The notes: generated by a model from the letters alone, not told the origin. A stretch of DNA of 64,000 bases from Hexactinellida sp. DTS-2022 (GCA_028753945.1 JAPNXP010000017.1:1364001-1428000); one strand, 5' to 3'; positions 19,701 to 32,304 are shown, numbered from the stretch's first letter. Numbers and translations are program-made.

Positions 19701-22700
19701 TCCTAAGAGTCGTTTGGCAAGCTGCTTTGCCCTGTTAACTATTTCATTAAATCTGCATTTGATTTCAGCTGGGGTAAGAGCAGAGTGGACGTTAATCTTA
19801 ACGAAAGTATCCGCAGATTTTGCTGATAGAATCTCAGATAAGAATTTAGAAGTATTTTCGGGAGATGGGTATTTGATTGCGTTTATGGCTATTGTTTCGC
19901 TAATATTAAATAAATTGAATGCGGATGACCTGCAGAAAGTTTCGAGTGGTTTCATAAATTCTCGGTGTAACATTTCGCAGGACTTTAAGATACAATCCTG
20001 TGTTGGTATAGAGCGTTTAGATATAGCCATATTAAGAGCGAACAGACTTTCGTAGGAATTGATTTCAGATTGATTCTGGGAGTTAAATATCTGATCAATT
20101 TGTTTCGTGATGATATCCACGATTGAATCTAATGTCCTATAGTATGCCTTGTGTATGGTTTTATTCCAGAGCTTGGATAGAAACTCTAACAACTTCGTTT
20201 TTCCCACTCCAGTCTCCCCAACGATAACCACAGGATATCTACACATCCGTCTCTCGTGAATGTTAAGCATTTTGAGAAGAAAATCAACAGTCAGTACGTA
20301 CTCTTCATCAGCTATAAGTTTAGATATTATTTCTATACTATCGATACTCAGAGCATGTGCTAGAAGTTCTTCCAGCTTTTTCCTTGTACCTAAATCTGTG
20401 TGGGTAGGTATGTTGATACCAAGTGTATTAAAATCAGACCTCACATCCTGGTTCAACTTCTCAGGATGTAATGATAGAAATTTGATTGTGTGGCCGCCGC
20501 CACTGGTATTATAAATCAATTGCTGATGCTCACTCATTTCCCAATTCTCTTTGTAGGAAGGATCGCAAAACTGATTAACTTCAAAAATCATAATTTTCAT
20601 TAGAGTTGAGCCCAAATGTTTCGTATTAGTTATCATTTTTTTCTCAAATTCAATATCAAAGGTAATTCCCGTGCCAGTGTTAAAAGTGAAGTATGGTAAG
20701 TGTTCTAGCACCTCACAGCGCCGCAACATGTAACGAACGAACAACTTTTGTAGAATCTTACGAACCTTGACATGTGGTTGCATATATCTATCCAAGAGAT
20801 TATGACATTTATCATCGTCAAAGTCTACTTCTGTGGAGAAAGATACCTTAATCCTCCTCCTTTCGTCATAGAGACGGTTGATTCCAATACCCTTCTTGTC
20901 AATAAATACAGAGTAAGCATGCAAGTACTTGCAGATAAGTTGAACATCTTTATCAATAAAGTATGGCAAGTCACCACCTATCAAATGAGGTGTACCCATA
21001 ATGCTAAAAATAGGAATCTCTTCTTGAAAGTCTTTCAAATTGTTCAGCGGATCATCTTCATCTGGACGGGAGGGTACTTCGATATATAGCCCCCAGTTCA
21101 TGCCGGCAGGAACACGGAAAATGAGTGGGGAACTACTATCAGAAACATAGTTGAGTACAAGAAGGTCAAAGAAAAACCAATTTACTCTTCTAATCAGTTC
21201 CATGTACTCTAAGTAATCCTTTCCATCCTTGTCATAATTCTTATGACAGGTAATAGTAAAGTTAAAGTAAATACAAATATCGATTTCCATTGGTATGAAA
21301 TTCATCTTTTCGATAATAGCAGGTACACTGAATGCTTCGTTGATTGAAATGACAATGTTGAAACATGGTTTTCCTATCTTATCACGAATGTAGTGTGTCT
21401 TTCCGTCGCCTTCAAGACCATAAACTAATTCGATTACACCGAATACATTCTTGTCTGGCATGGAATATAGTTCTTCAAATTGAGTGTGTATATCAACTTT
21501 AACCCCAGGCAATTCGTGAAGGAGCGATTGAGCAGTCTCTATATAGTGAACCGACGCAATGAGCCTCGCTTCTCTCTGGGACTCTGCTATATGTTTCATT
21601 GTATATTCCTGTAAAAGGTTAGGCATCTTATTGACCTCAATTAAAACATAAATCGGTTTTAAGAATATGGTAGTGCGATCAAGAAACAGAGACAATTCTT
21701 CAAATGTTGTGTCACTATTACAGTGAAATAATTGGAAGCTCTCTATTGGAAAATCCATTTTGTAAATCCATTGAATAAGAACCAGTACTTCGGATTGTGT
21801 GCAGCCGTGCAGACGATGGATACTCTGTGTTTGATGGTAAATCACAGATGGAGTATTGCGTTTGCTACTTTTTCTCCTTTCCTCATTAGTGATAAGTAGC
21901 TTTGGTGTGAGGTCTTGGTTAGTTGTTATTTCATCGATAACTATAGACATTATTTTAGCTGGAGACAAAACAGACGTGTCCGCTTCCAAGTTCCTTTTTA
22001 TTCGAGGAAAAATTTCCATTAATTGTGCATCGATTATACGAATAGTAGAATAGTCATTTTTAAATAGGAAGCTCAGCTGGTTGGCTGCTCGCGACCAATC
22101 TTTAGCTTCCATTAGTGACACAATTGTGATGATGCGTTGTATCGGGAAGAAAAGGAGGTATTGTACATTTTGTTGTATCTTCAAATAATTATCTTTCCAA
22201 TCGGTTAATTCTAATTCATAATTTCTGAGATATCCACCCAACATTTCTTTACATTGCTTATAAGTGATAGAAATGGGCTTGTCCTGGTAATTGGGGTGGC
22301 CCAATAACGTGAGCTCTTTTAGGATTTCGAACATTTTCCTGATCATATCATGGAAATACTGAAAGTTAGATATATTAGCAACTCGCTTCTCATCAAGTTT
22401 AGTAGTTTCTAAGAATCCTAATTTCCTAACAAATTCATCAATTTTTTCTGTGTTCATGCGCTCTTCGATTCTATTAGGAAGGGATTCTAAAGGGTTGAGT
22501 CCATCCTGTGAGTTCTGCCGAATGGGAGACTCCGGAAGTTGGATAATACTGTCCCTCTTGTTGGAATGCTGCATTGCTGAAGTCTTAGTAGAAGCATAAT
22601 ATCTGAGGAAAAGTGAAGCATGATGAATCTTAGTAATCGGTTGTGAACTGTTAGATAAACTAGGCATTGCACCCAATTCCAGCTTTTGATCTGCTTTACC

Positions 22701-25700
22701 GAGTAGAATCTCGTAGGTACCTGTCTCTAGGATATCTTGTAGTTGTTGCGACACATTCTCAGTGGTTTCGCCCTCAGCTAGTATAAACCAACGACGGATC
22801 AGTGTAATGTTATTATTGACCGTTTTCAGCTGTGAATATCCAGTCTCAGAGCCGATCATCATAAGAGAGTAGTATTTCAGGAAATCTCTCAGTGTCTGCT
22901 CCTTGTTAAACAGGGGTATCATATAGTTGTAAGCAATAGATAGATGTGTTAGTACTGTGTCGTCATAGTCTTCATCCTGTCTCTCTGATGTTATTAAGTT
23001 GACTTGGATATCAAAGCTATCTCGATTATCGAACAGATTCTTGTCAAGGAGGAACTTATAGAACTCAGCACTGTCGGAAAGAATAGGAAATAGCTGGTAC
23101 CGCTGCAGGGGCATGTCATTAGTTATGTCGTTGATCTTTTCTAACAGTATTGTTGCTTCAGTAATTGTTATTTTATCACGATTATCTGAGTCTGAGAGTT
23201 TTTTATAGATAAGATCTAACTCCTCAAATTCGGGTGATTTAGTGCAACTATCCAACCTGTACTGTTTACAGATTTCAGTAATGTTGTAGAGGTATTGGTA
23301 TATTTTGAGTAGTTGGAAAAGATTAATAACACCTAAATCCCCTTTTATTTGAGATGCAAGTGGAGGGAACATCTTGATATCTGTGTGAATGCGAGCGAAA
23401 TCCAAATTGTGGAGTGAGAGGTTTTTGTTAATTTTGTCTATTTCAGCATACGTGCTGATTCCTGCACATATCCTATCAAGTGACTTATAACAGTCAATAG
23501 TGCATTCAACAAACTGTTCCATAGAAATATATTGTAAGTCGCTCCCTTCTTCTCTTCTTCGAATTTCTTGCATTTTATCTGCCATACACTTTCTAAGGCA
23601 GGCATCAAATAGTACATTTTCTCTAATCCTGAAGTGAGCTAGAAATTGGTGGACAGAATATAAAGATCCTTCAGAGATGGGATATGAGAACATTTTAAAA
23701 CTATCAACAAGATTAGCACACCGTAATCTGAATTCTCTAATTTTAATTGTGTCTTTGGCTTCCAAAACAGGAATTAATACATGTTTTTCATTTTTGTTTT
23801 TTGTTAAAACCTGCTCGTAACATAGATTAAACAATGCATCTATTTCTCCTCTAATTCCATCTGGCACTTCTGTTTGGTGGTCGTTCAAGAAGTTCAACAG
23901 GAAAGCAGACTTAATTTCCATTTCGTCAACCTCAAGTTCGAGGATCAGAGTTTTCTTCATCTCCTGAGCAATGACATCGAATGTGTATATCTTAGTATGT
24001 ATCTCTTCACCACTTAATATAGCCAATCCACTACTCTTAAACAGATCATTTAAATTCGTAAGATTTTTCAGAATAGCGAAATATTCAATGAGACTGCATT
24101 CATCATTTAAAATGTCATTATAATGTCCAGATATAATATTATAACTACTCTTACAATACTGAATAAAACTCAATATATTCTTGTCTTCCCAGGCATAATC
24201 TTGAAATCCAGGAATGTTTCCACAGTATTTAGCGAATACGAACATTAATGTAGTGATCATGTAGGGGAAATTTAGCCAAACAAGTTTCTCAAACTTTATC
24301 CCCTTTGTAATGGAAGCAAGAATTCTCCAAAGATAGTAATGCTCATAGGAAGTTTTCATCTGTTCAAATGTAATATAATTCTTCTGATGAGAAAGTGTTT
24401 GTAATGAGATAATCAGTTCTTTACAGCTCCCCTCTTTATTAGGATGAGATAGCAGAGATTGTTCAGGTACAATAGCTCTACACAGAGAATCCATTATTAT
24501 GACTTGCAACATAGAAGGAAGTCTCTGTTTTGGGATATAATTAAGAATATCCACGAGTTTCTTATGTATAATTGGTCTCAGCTCATACGCACATTTAGAT
24601 TCAATAGAACGCATGAAGTTAGATATCAGTTTCTCTTCTTTATCAGTTGATTTGTACTCTAAACCGTAGGCAGGTAAATCAAACTCCAAACAATTACAAA
24701 TAAATGCAAACCCTTTGTTACGCTGTAAATATTGGTTGAATATCTTGTCAAATGTTTGGAAAATTGACTTTGGAGGGTCCTTGATTTTGAAAATAATGAT
24801 CAGTAGATCATGCCATATAGTGTCTTTGAGAGAAATACTTTGACCAGGTTGGTATTTAGTGAAATAATCAAAAAGAGCGATCTTCGATAGGACGGCAACT
24901 GGAAACCTAATAAGAATTTCATGAAATGTTTCAATGTCTATTTTATGAAAATGTTTTGTTATCAGAAGTACTACTTCCTTCTTGTGTTCTTTAATCCATG
25001 GTTTGACAAGAGCTTCTGGAGCAGTGGGTATTTTGATGATGTCATAGAAACATCTCAGAACAATAGCGAAATCTTTAGGAATGTGCATAACATTTAAATA
25101 GTAATTAATCATGCACAAGAGTAATATCCTAAAAATTTCAAACCAGTATTTCTTACAAACTTCTGACTGAGATGACTTTTCTTCACAATCTCGTGTCGCA
25201 GTACAAATCAGTGTAGCTAGTTTAGACAAAGTGAGACACATCATTTCTACACATGCCTTGGGATTATTGTCAATAAGGGTATTTAAATAGCCTTTGTCAG
25301 ACTTGGTATACAGAGAAATAAATTGTGAATAGTAGTTAAGGAAATCAGCTATTTCTAACGTGTTATATTGGGATTTCAAAATAAAATCAAGTACTATGCC
25401 AAAGTTTTGGAAAGTATAAATCTTAGTACATGAAGACATCCAATTGACAATGTGACTCAGCAAGAATCTCTGATGAAAAGAGAGGCCCAACTTGATACCA
25501 AACTGAATTCCAGATTCCCAGATAGTATTAAGGTTGGATGAGTCATAGATGGATAGCTGATCATAGTCTATATGGTTAATGAGATGCTCACTCCACTTGC
25601 TTTGTCCTGGTATCTTAAAGCTCTGTTTACAAAGCATCAGAATATTGTACCATAAGAGCTTATTCTCCAAGTCTTGTTGCTTATAGATAGGCTTAATGTA

Positions 25701-28700
25701 ATTGAATTTGATACCTGATTTCGAAGATTGAGTATATTGAATAGAAAAAAGATCAATTAATTCATTCTTTGGATTACCTAACTTTCTAAATCTGAACACT
25801 TTATCTTGAACTAATTCTTCAAATCTCCTAATGGAGTAAGCAATTGATTCGGGATAGAGTTTCAAAAATTTCGCTAATATATACTCAATAGCATCAGAAG
25901 CTTGATTATCTTTAGAACTGTCATAGAGTTGCGATATTTCCAAAAAGATGACCAGATAAATAGGCCAGTCTACCTGAATGTGAGATTCAAAGATCACTTT
26001 TGACTTCAAATATTTGACAATTTTGTTCAATGAACTCTAGAAAGACGATAAACTTGTAACTTGACCTAAGTAGAGTTCCATATTCAATATTCGGGAATAA
26101 ACTTAATACGTATCAGGTTTTACCAGTATACCTGTGTGGTGAGGTACATCTGTAAATGTCTGGTTAAAGTTAAACAAATATACTACTACATGCAGGCTGC
26201 AGCGCCGTAGCTATGTGTCCTGGGGCCCCTCCCCGGACCCCTTCAGGGGGCCCCTACATAGGAATGAATAAGTAATATAATTTTGTTATATGAATTTATG
26301 GGGCCCCCTAAATTCGGGCCCCCCCCCGGCCGGGGGGTTCGGGGGACCCTTCCTACGGCCCTGACTACATGTCAATAAATTACGTCAGCTATATCACGTT
26401 TATTTCTCCATATATTTTATCTTGAAAATGGAGTGGTCTTAAACTCTTAATGATTCAAAACTCACCGTACAACTTCGAAAGTGGAAACTATGCTGCTTGT
26501 AAAATTAAAACATGAAACTACTACGAAGTAAGAACACGTGAATAATAAAGAGAGCCAATTAAGAACCAAGGGCATTTTGATCGTTGTAGTAACTAGCTAA
26601 TGAATATAACAACAACATAAATAACATCATTAGTTACTCACTTTGATAGTGTCCTTCTTTTCATGAACATGTGCATCCATTCTTTGATAAATAAAGTCAA
26701 TAACCAGAGTAATAGTCTGAGGGTGTTTGCATAATATCAACGGAAGAAGCTCATCCTCTTGCTCCTTATTAAAAAGAAGATTATCTAATATGTCATGAAT
26801 AATTGATTCTCGTATTTTAGATTTCCCTTGACCAAGGTGTGCTTCAAAACCTATAGAAAAAAATTTAATCGATGGATTAATATAATATTTATTTTACTAG
26901 GACACCTGTGGCATGGCCGAATCATGGGTCTCTGGGATCATAGGCTGGGTAAAATTAGGGGCCCCCTCCCCCCTTCAATCAAAATATGGATCACAAAATA
27001 ACTAGTATATTTAATTGTATGATCACGATCCCTTCGGTCTCAAGTTAACTGGCGCTAAGCAGATTATATCGGGCCCCCAGAATCGACGGGCCCCTAGGCT
27101 GCAGCCTACTTAGCCTATTGGGTGATCCGGCCCTGACCTGTGGTACAGCAAATATAATTTTACTCCACTGGTTACTAGAGGCTAGCAAGACAACTTTTCA
27201 AACTTCGTGTTTTATTCCTAGGATAAAGCACCCACCAATCCTTTGGAGGCTGTGCGAGGTCCTTTTTATACTCATACCAATGTAAATTTTGAAACAAGTA
27301 TTTGTTATAATTCTTAAGAGTGCATCGAGGTTTTAACGTCTAGATCTCTAGAATATCAACACAATTATCATTCCAATATAAGGAGGTTTACCAAGAGTAT
27401 TCAAAGAGCGGACCACTCTCTTAGTCCACGTTCCCAAATAGTTAACCTGGGACCTGTATCCACTGATGGACTATTAGTGAGGAATTCCTACCTAATTATG
27501 AGTTATTCCAAAACATTCAATGGTACCCTCCCTAACCATCTCCGATTTACTTGAAACATTTCACATTGCTAGTCTTTGATAACCTGAAAGTTACAGTTCA
27601 ATCAATTGATTTTTACTGAGCAATTTAATTTTGAATTTTCTTAACCCGCTGATAACCACTTGTGACCCACATGCCCATATATGGGCATAAAGTGGTTTAG
27701 TTCCATTTCCGTGACCCATCGGTGGTAAACGTCGTGTTAAGAAAGAGTCCGTAAATTACAGTAACAGAAAACGGGAGCAGAAGGGTGACTTTCGTAAGAA
27801 TAGCTTGATAATATGGACAATGGATGAGATCAAGTACAATGAAAAGTGCATCTTTATATCGATGATTGGTAATGCAAAGTATTACGTATATAACTATATG
27901 GGAACATGGTAGTAAGGTGTATCTAAATTGTGTTATTATATCATTATTTGACAATATATCATACTATTTCGGGGAATTATCATGTATTTAAAATAGCCTG
28001 TTTTAACACACTAGTTTAATACGTTATGATTGTTAATTAGATAGCAAGTCACCGAGAAATACGTATAACTAATAATGGTGGTTAATATTCCATCAAATGA
28101 TTGCTTCAAAATCAAATAATTGCTGCACCTCAGTTCTAGCGAATATGGATATAATGCTACATTTGTATGTCTATATTGTGTATTGCTAATGACCAAAATC
28201 TATTCTGTGGGTCCCTAGACCGTTTCCAAATTTAAATCAATAAAATAATTTCAACAGTTCTGATATTACCTGTGTTAAAGCTATACTCAGTTGACGCTGA
28301 CACCTTACGCGTAGGCTCTTGTAGTATTGGCGATGTTGTTTGTTCCTGACAAATAGAGCACTCCACTTCTTGTGGGTTGAGTAGCAACAGCTCTTTCAGC
28401 TCAGCAACATCTGTAGCCTTATCCTGCAGGAATAGGATAGGAGGGTAGTGCCCCGTCCTTAGATCTTCGGGCGATATCTGCAGTTCCTGTTCTGTCACTT
28501 CTCTACACACACACAACACGGCTACCACGAGACTGTCACTGGAGAGTGCAGCCAGAGAGTTCAACAGAGGAGCCTTAGTGCAGTCCAGCAGTACCATCTT
28601 CTCCGTGTCGCTGAGCTCCTCTGCATCATCCATGTCTATCAGGGTAACCCATTCAGGGGCGTTGAATTTATTCTCAAGAGAATGGAAGTTTACGCGAATA

Positions 28701-29062
28701 ACTGACGAGCTAGAAGTCAGTTTCACCAGAAGAGCTGTAAAATAAAGGAATAAGGAAATGTTACACAAACTTGATATACTATAACTATATGATCTTAAAT
28801 TGATTATGTGATCACACCTGGATTAAATTGATTAAGTGATCACACCTGGAGAGTAGCAGGTGTTCACACTGGTTTGAATATCTAGTTAGTTATAAATATG
28901 GAAAATAATATATTTCTAAAAAGGAATGCTTCTCTCAGATAAAATATCTTGGTTTATTAATAAATTAAATAACTAAAATTTCTCATTAAAAAATCTATTA
29001 TTTCAAATGAACTCACCTTGGCTGTAATAATTAATAGTATCTGGAAATGCGAGAGAAGCCAT
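10741..29062 (-). CDS. RNF213-like (mysterin) giant AAA+ protein without a visible RING finger
   Basis: Nine exons join in phase: 29017-29062, 28270-28734, 26642-26850, 17544-26036 (8493 bp), 11936-17335 (5400 bp), 11601-11764, 11233-11463, 10954-11140 and 10741-10869, giving 5107 aa (human RNF213 is about 5200). RNF213 is a dynein-like AAA+ ATPase and ubiquitin ligase that coats lipid droplets and intracellular pathogens and is mutated in moyamoya disease. Three P-loops are visible: GLEGDGKT near residue 1780, GETGVGKT near 2180 with Walker B VFLDEIN near 2370, and GAPGTSKT near 2630 with VFMDEAGLPEES near 2710, followed by the RNF213-typical VSFVAISNHILDAAKSNRAI. The C-terminal region has the expected ITTQNEFLQ segment. 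I find no C3HC4 RING near residue 4000 where it sits in vertebrates, and no RZ zinc finger. The only RING-like fragment is a lone CSIC near residue 148. Loss of ligase activity is therefore possible. The first three exons are less certain than the rest. Confidence 0.88.
17434..17527. repeat. Intronic palindromic element with 23-bp perfect inverted ends
   Basis: Inside the fourth intron of the RNF213-like gene (17336-17543). 17434-17456 (TTTACTTATCCACCGATCAT then CGG) is the exact reverse complement of 17505-17527. The inner part also repeats ATCGG, so nearly half of this 208-bp intron can fold back. It is probably a tiny MITE remnant. Confidence 0.8.
26193..26363. mobile_element. hAT-type MITE, GC-rich, 8-bp target duplication ACTACATG
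   Basis: A 171-bp insertion in intron 3 of the RNF213-like gene, flanked by ACTACATG at 26185-26192 and 26364-26371. The right end CTACGGCCCTG is complementary to the left end CAGG..GCCGTAG, which carries a 7-bp insertion (CTGCAGC). The interior is rich in GGGGCCCC runs, unlike the AT-rich surroundings. Confidence 0.85.
26912..27135. mobile_element. hAT-type MITE, 8-bp target duplication ACCTGTGG
   Basis: A 224-bp insertion in intron 2 of the RNF213-like gene, flanked by ACCTGTGG (26904-26911 and 27136-27143). Left end CATGGCCGAATCATGGG pairs with right end GGTGATCCGGCCCTG. The interior has GGGGCCCC-type stretches like those of 26193-26363, so the two may be related subfamilies. Confidence 0.85.
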
Positions 29063-29203
29063 GTTAGAGATTTCTATGACAAAACCCCAAAGCTAATCAC
29101 TAAAAACAAAATTATATTCTAAATAATTACGTGTATTAATAATTATGAGACGGGAGGGCTTCTAAAAGCGGCCCGGTCAAACAGGGAATGTTGAATGGGC
29201 AAA

Positions 29204-29327
29204 CTAGCCCTCGGCTGGCTTGGGGTAAAAGGTATAAATAGAAAAACCCCACTTTCACTTTCACTTTCAATTGAAATTCAATTAACTTTCAGTTTCAATT
29301 TTACATTCTTAGACAGACGAGGGCTAG
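29204..29327. mobile_element. 124-bp inverted-repeat element carrying IRF/ISRE-like sites
   Basis: Bounded by CTAGCCCTCG (29204-29213) and its reverse complement CGAGGGCTAG (29318-29327). It shares CTTGGGGTAAAAGGTATAAA then TAGAAAA, and a downstream TTAACTTTCAGTTTCA block, with a second copy at 44512-44602. It lies in the spacer between the start of the RNF213-like gene and the end of TIMM10, within 300 bp of the RNF213-like ATG. Confidence 0.6.
29250..29299 (-). promoter_or_regulatory. Candidate ISRE/IRF-binding cluster upstream of the RNF213-like gene
   Basis: On the minus strand, the direction of the RNF213-like gene, the sequence reads ATTGAAACTGAAAGT (29285-29299) and then GAAAGTGAAAGTGAAAGTG (29250-29268). 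Both match the GAAANNGAAA consensus bound by interferon regulatory factors. A TATTTATA sequence follows about 12 bp downstream (near 29233-29240). The ATG is 188 bp beyond the cluster. Vertebrate RNF213 is interferon-inducible, so the match is suggestive. Binding and function are inferred only. Confidence 0.45.
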
Positions 29328-29916
29328 ATTGGTTCATCAGAATCTCCTTACCGAGAGTTGCTTATTGGAAACAAGTTATTTTTACCACAAACAAAACCTG
29401 ATACACAAGGCTAAATTTAATAGGAACTGCTAAATTTTAAGTTTTCTAAACTTAACTTCATTTAAAGACATTCGAAGCTACTGGGGTAGAGTAAGCAACG
29501 TTAATTTCTATATTTCAGCAAAAGATCAGACGTATTAGTTGTAGAACGCATTCTTAGTATATCATAAAGCAAATTTGTTTCGATTAAAATCAAAACCTAC
29601 AAGCCTAACTGAATGTAACGGACACCTTTAATTAACGTTAAAGATATGAGTCATATGACATAATATTAAATTGCAGTTCCTAATGGTATGAATGTTCCTC
29701 CTAATTTGTTCAGATTCAGTGGTTAGAGGTAGTTACGGTATAATCGATAACCTTCTAGTTTATTTTATAATATTAAACTTCCAAAATCAAAAAGAAACAA
29801 CTGAATGTAGTAATAAAAGTGGGATGGACAAGTGATAACGTGATATGACTGCTCCTAAAGAACAGCAGAGCTGTGCAATTGTGACGTCACATGACATTAT
29901 GAATGGTGAGTTTGTT

Positions 29917-30303
29917 CTAGGAGGGCTTGACACCTGCTTCTTGTTGCTGGAGTTCTACTAACTTCTTGCCGACCTCCTCGTGGATCTCCATGTACTTAGC
30001 GACGCATCTGTCTATACACACTGTCTCGCCCTTTGTGAGGTCACTGTCGTGGAACTTCATTGGGATACACTTCTTTAAACAAGTGTTTGTTAGCCTAGAA
30101 TTAGATACATTATGCATACACATCCTTGGAAAATGTATAATGCTTTGACATGAGATAATTATTAATTAACTTTCTAACAAACTAATAATTCAATAAGAAA
30201 CCAATGAGAATAATACATAATGTCTGCATAAATACCTGTCATAGAGATCAGTCATCATTTCCATCTCGACAGATGCAAATTGCTGAGCTTGTTTAGGATC
30301 CAT
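29917..30303 (-). CDS. TIMM10: Mitochondrial import chaperone Tim10
   Basis: Two exons, 30236-30303 and 29917-30094, join with phase AG|G to give 81 aa. Tim10 forms the hexameric Tim9-Tim10 chaperone of the intermembrane space that escorts hydrophobic carriers to TIM22. The twin CX3C signature is complete: C28-LKK-C32 and C49-IDR-C53, spaced by 16 residues, with the GETVCIDRCVAKYMEIHE block typical of Tim10 rather than Tim9. There is no cleavable presequence, as expected for a MIA40/oxidative-folding substrate. Length and N-terminus (MDPKQAQQFASVEMEMMTDLY) fit the family. The start ATG at 30301-30303 is the only in-frame one upstream. Confidence 0.97.
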
Positions 30304-30700
30304 CAACAACAAACTAATTCATTTAAGTAGACGAGACAATGAAGTCGGTAATAATTATTGAGAGATCCGGGAGGAATATTCAAGGTATGATGATATTTGT
30401 TATAACTTATTAGTGTTCACAGTGGTTTAAAATGGGAGTTGGTATATGAAATGTATTAATTCTCTCAAGATTTAAGAATTAAAGAGCCCTTCGATCTCGG
30501 TCACTTCGCGACGGATAGCTCAACCGCTACGCTGTCTCGCTTTTTTCAATAAACAATGAATATTCACATCAAAGGTTTAACAAAATTTAATTCTTAAGGT
30601 TGCTCTGTATTGATATTTAGGCATATATGGTGAATCTCAGAATTGCATAATTTACTACTAGGAATACTCTAGATGATGTAGAGATTGACTTCTATGATTT
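30304..30700. other. Spacer upstream of TIMM10
   Basis: Contains the presumed TIMM10 promoter and a short tRNA-like/SINE-like fragment (30483-30545). Otherwise AT-rich with no coding signal. Confidence 0.5.
30483..30545 (-). mobile_element. tRNA-like SINE fragment
   Basis: Read on the minus strand it gives AGCGTAGCGGTTGAGCTATC, close to a tRNA A-box, then GTCGCGAAGTGACC (a short stem-loop), then GAGATCGAAGGGCTC, similar to a B-box. The block CCGTCGC..AAGCGAC..GAGACCGAAGGGCTC recurs at 47935-48045 and 60005-60085 on the plus strand. No intact cloverleaf is apparent, so a SINE head is more likely than a tRNA gene. Confidence 0.4.
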
Positions 30701-30701
30701 T

Positions 30702-30890
30702 TACTGTGCCGACTATACTATAGTATAGTGGCCCAGTATTGGTCTTAGTGCTTTGGTTTGTTTGTTACTGTGCCGACTATACTATAGTATAGTGGCCCAG
30801 TATTGGTCTTAGTGCCTTGGATGTTTTTTACTGTGCCGACTATACTATAGTATAGTGGCCCAGTATTGGTCTTAGTGCTTTGGTTTGTTT
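30702..30890. repeat. Three ~63-bp tandem repeats with an 18-bp perfect palindrome
   Basis: Three direct copies of a module containing ACTATACTATAGTATAGT (perfectly self-complementary) followed by GGCCCAGTATTGGTCTTAGT begin near 30702, 30765 and 30828. Two further copies are at 34161-34290. They always sit next to the start of a 1.4-kb array unit. Confidence 0.85.
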
Positions 30891-32192
30891 TTTTTTTTTT
30901 TTTTCTCCGTGTCGCCTCCCCAGGCTAAACCATAAGTGCTAGAGCTCTGAGATTTTCAGGATAGGTGTCTGGTTGTTGATTAATGTGCACTTCGTGGCCT
31001 GATTTTTCAATTTCGACTTGGGAAAATTTTTAACGGGACTTTTAGCTTTTTTTGTCCCACAAGAAAATAAATGCAATAACAAGAAAAATTTGTCGAATCA
31101 TTAGTATCAGAAAAGTATTTTGAAACTGATAGCTCTTCACGATTTTACTAATCCGTCCTCATTTTCCTGAGAATTAGGCTCAAAGTTGCCACAATTCACC
31201 CTTAACTTTCTAAAATCGTAAATTCATTAATATTCAATTATGCAATTATTTCGTGGTTTCGATGAAGATCTACTATTTATGAATAATTCAATTGATTCAG
31301 TGTTATTTCGATTCAAGTTATTGTTGATATTATAATCACAATAAAGAATTCTAGTATATATGAATAATAAATTTACATTCAATAGCTATTACTATACAAA
31401 TCAATTTCTGATATCATAGTTACAATAATTTATTCTATTTATATGAATAATTCAATTTGATTCAATAGTATATAAATCGATTTCTAGTACAATAGTTGTA
31501 TTAAAGTTTTCTCCTATATGAAAATTCAATTTCACTCAACAGTTATTCAATTTCAGAACGATTTCTGATTTTCAAACAATGGATTAATGAGATGGAATAT
31601 CTATTTGTATAAATATTTGTCTATTTGTGTGCTTGGTGCCCGAAATGTATTAGAGTGTAGGGGGGGGGGTTATAAAGCATTTACGTATAATGGAAATATA
31701 AACTTAATCCCATATGTCATTCAAAGTAAGCGAGTATGTTGATTTAAATTTTAAAACGATGACTGATATACAAACAATGGATTAATGAAATGGAATATCT
31801 ATTAAATGACTATTCGTCTGTGTGCGTGTTTGGTGGTCGAATTGTATTAGAGTGATAGGGGGTTATAATAGGAATATAAACTAGATCCCTTTTGTCATTC
31901 TAAGTAAACAAGTATGCTGATTTCCAATTTTAAACAGTATATTAATATTCAATGGATTAAAGCAAATTAAATTAAATTGGAAATTTGTTTACTTAACTTA
32001 ACTCAACTCAACTCACATTGCTAAAATAATTAACTATTTATATCATTTATTATCTATACATAATGAATGAATGACATTAAACCCAAGATGGTTCAAGATA
32101 GAAATAATTTAAAATCAACAATGGTTCCTTTGTCCCGTACAACTTGTTAAATGAGACTAAACACTATGAGGCGTTCATGACATGGCGAAAAA

Positions 32193-32304
32193 AATCCAAA
32201 ATTGCAGCTGTGCCGACAGCGTGTTCCTTTGGAGGCACTATCAATAAACCACCACCAAAATATAGTGCCACAAAAGGAACATGCGTCGGCACAGCTGCAA
32301 TTTT

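Noticed and set aside
28270-28734. Possible RING finger from CSIC in exon 2 of the RNF213-like gene
   Set aside because: Only one CX2C pair; the remaining six zinc ligands of a C3HC4 RING are absent.
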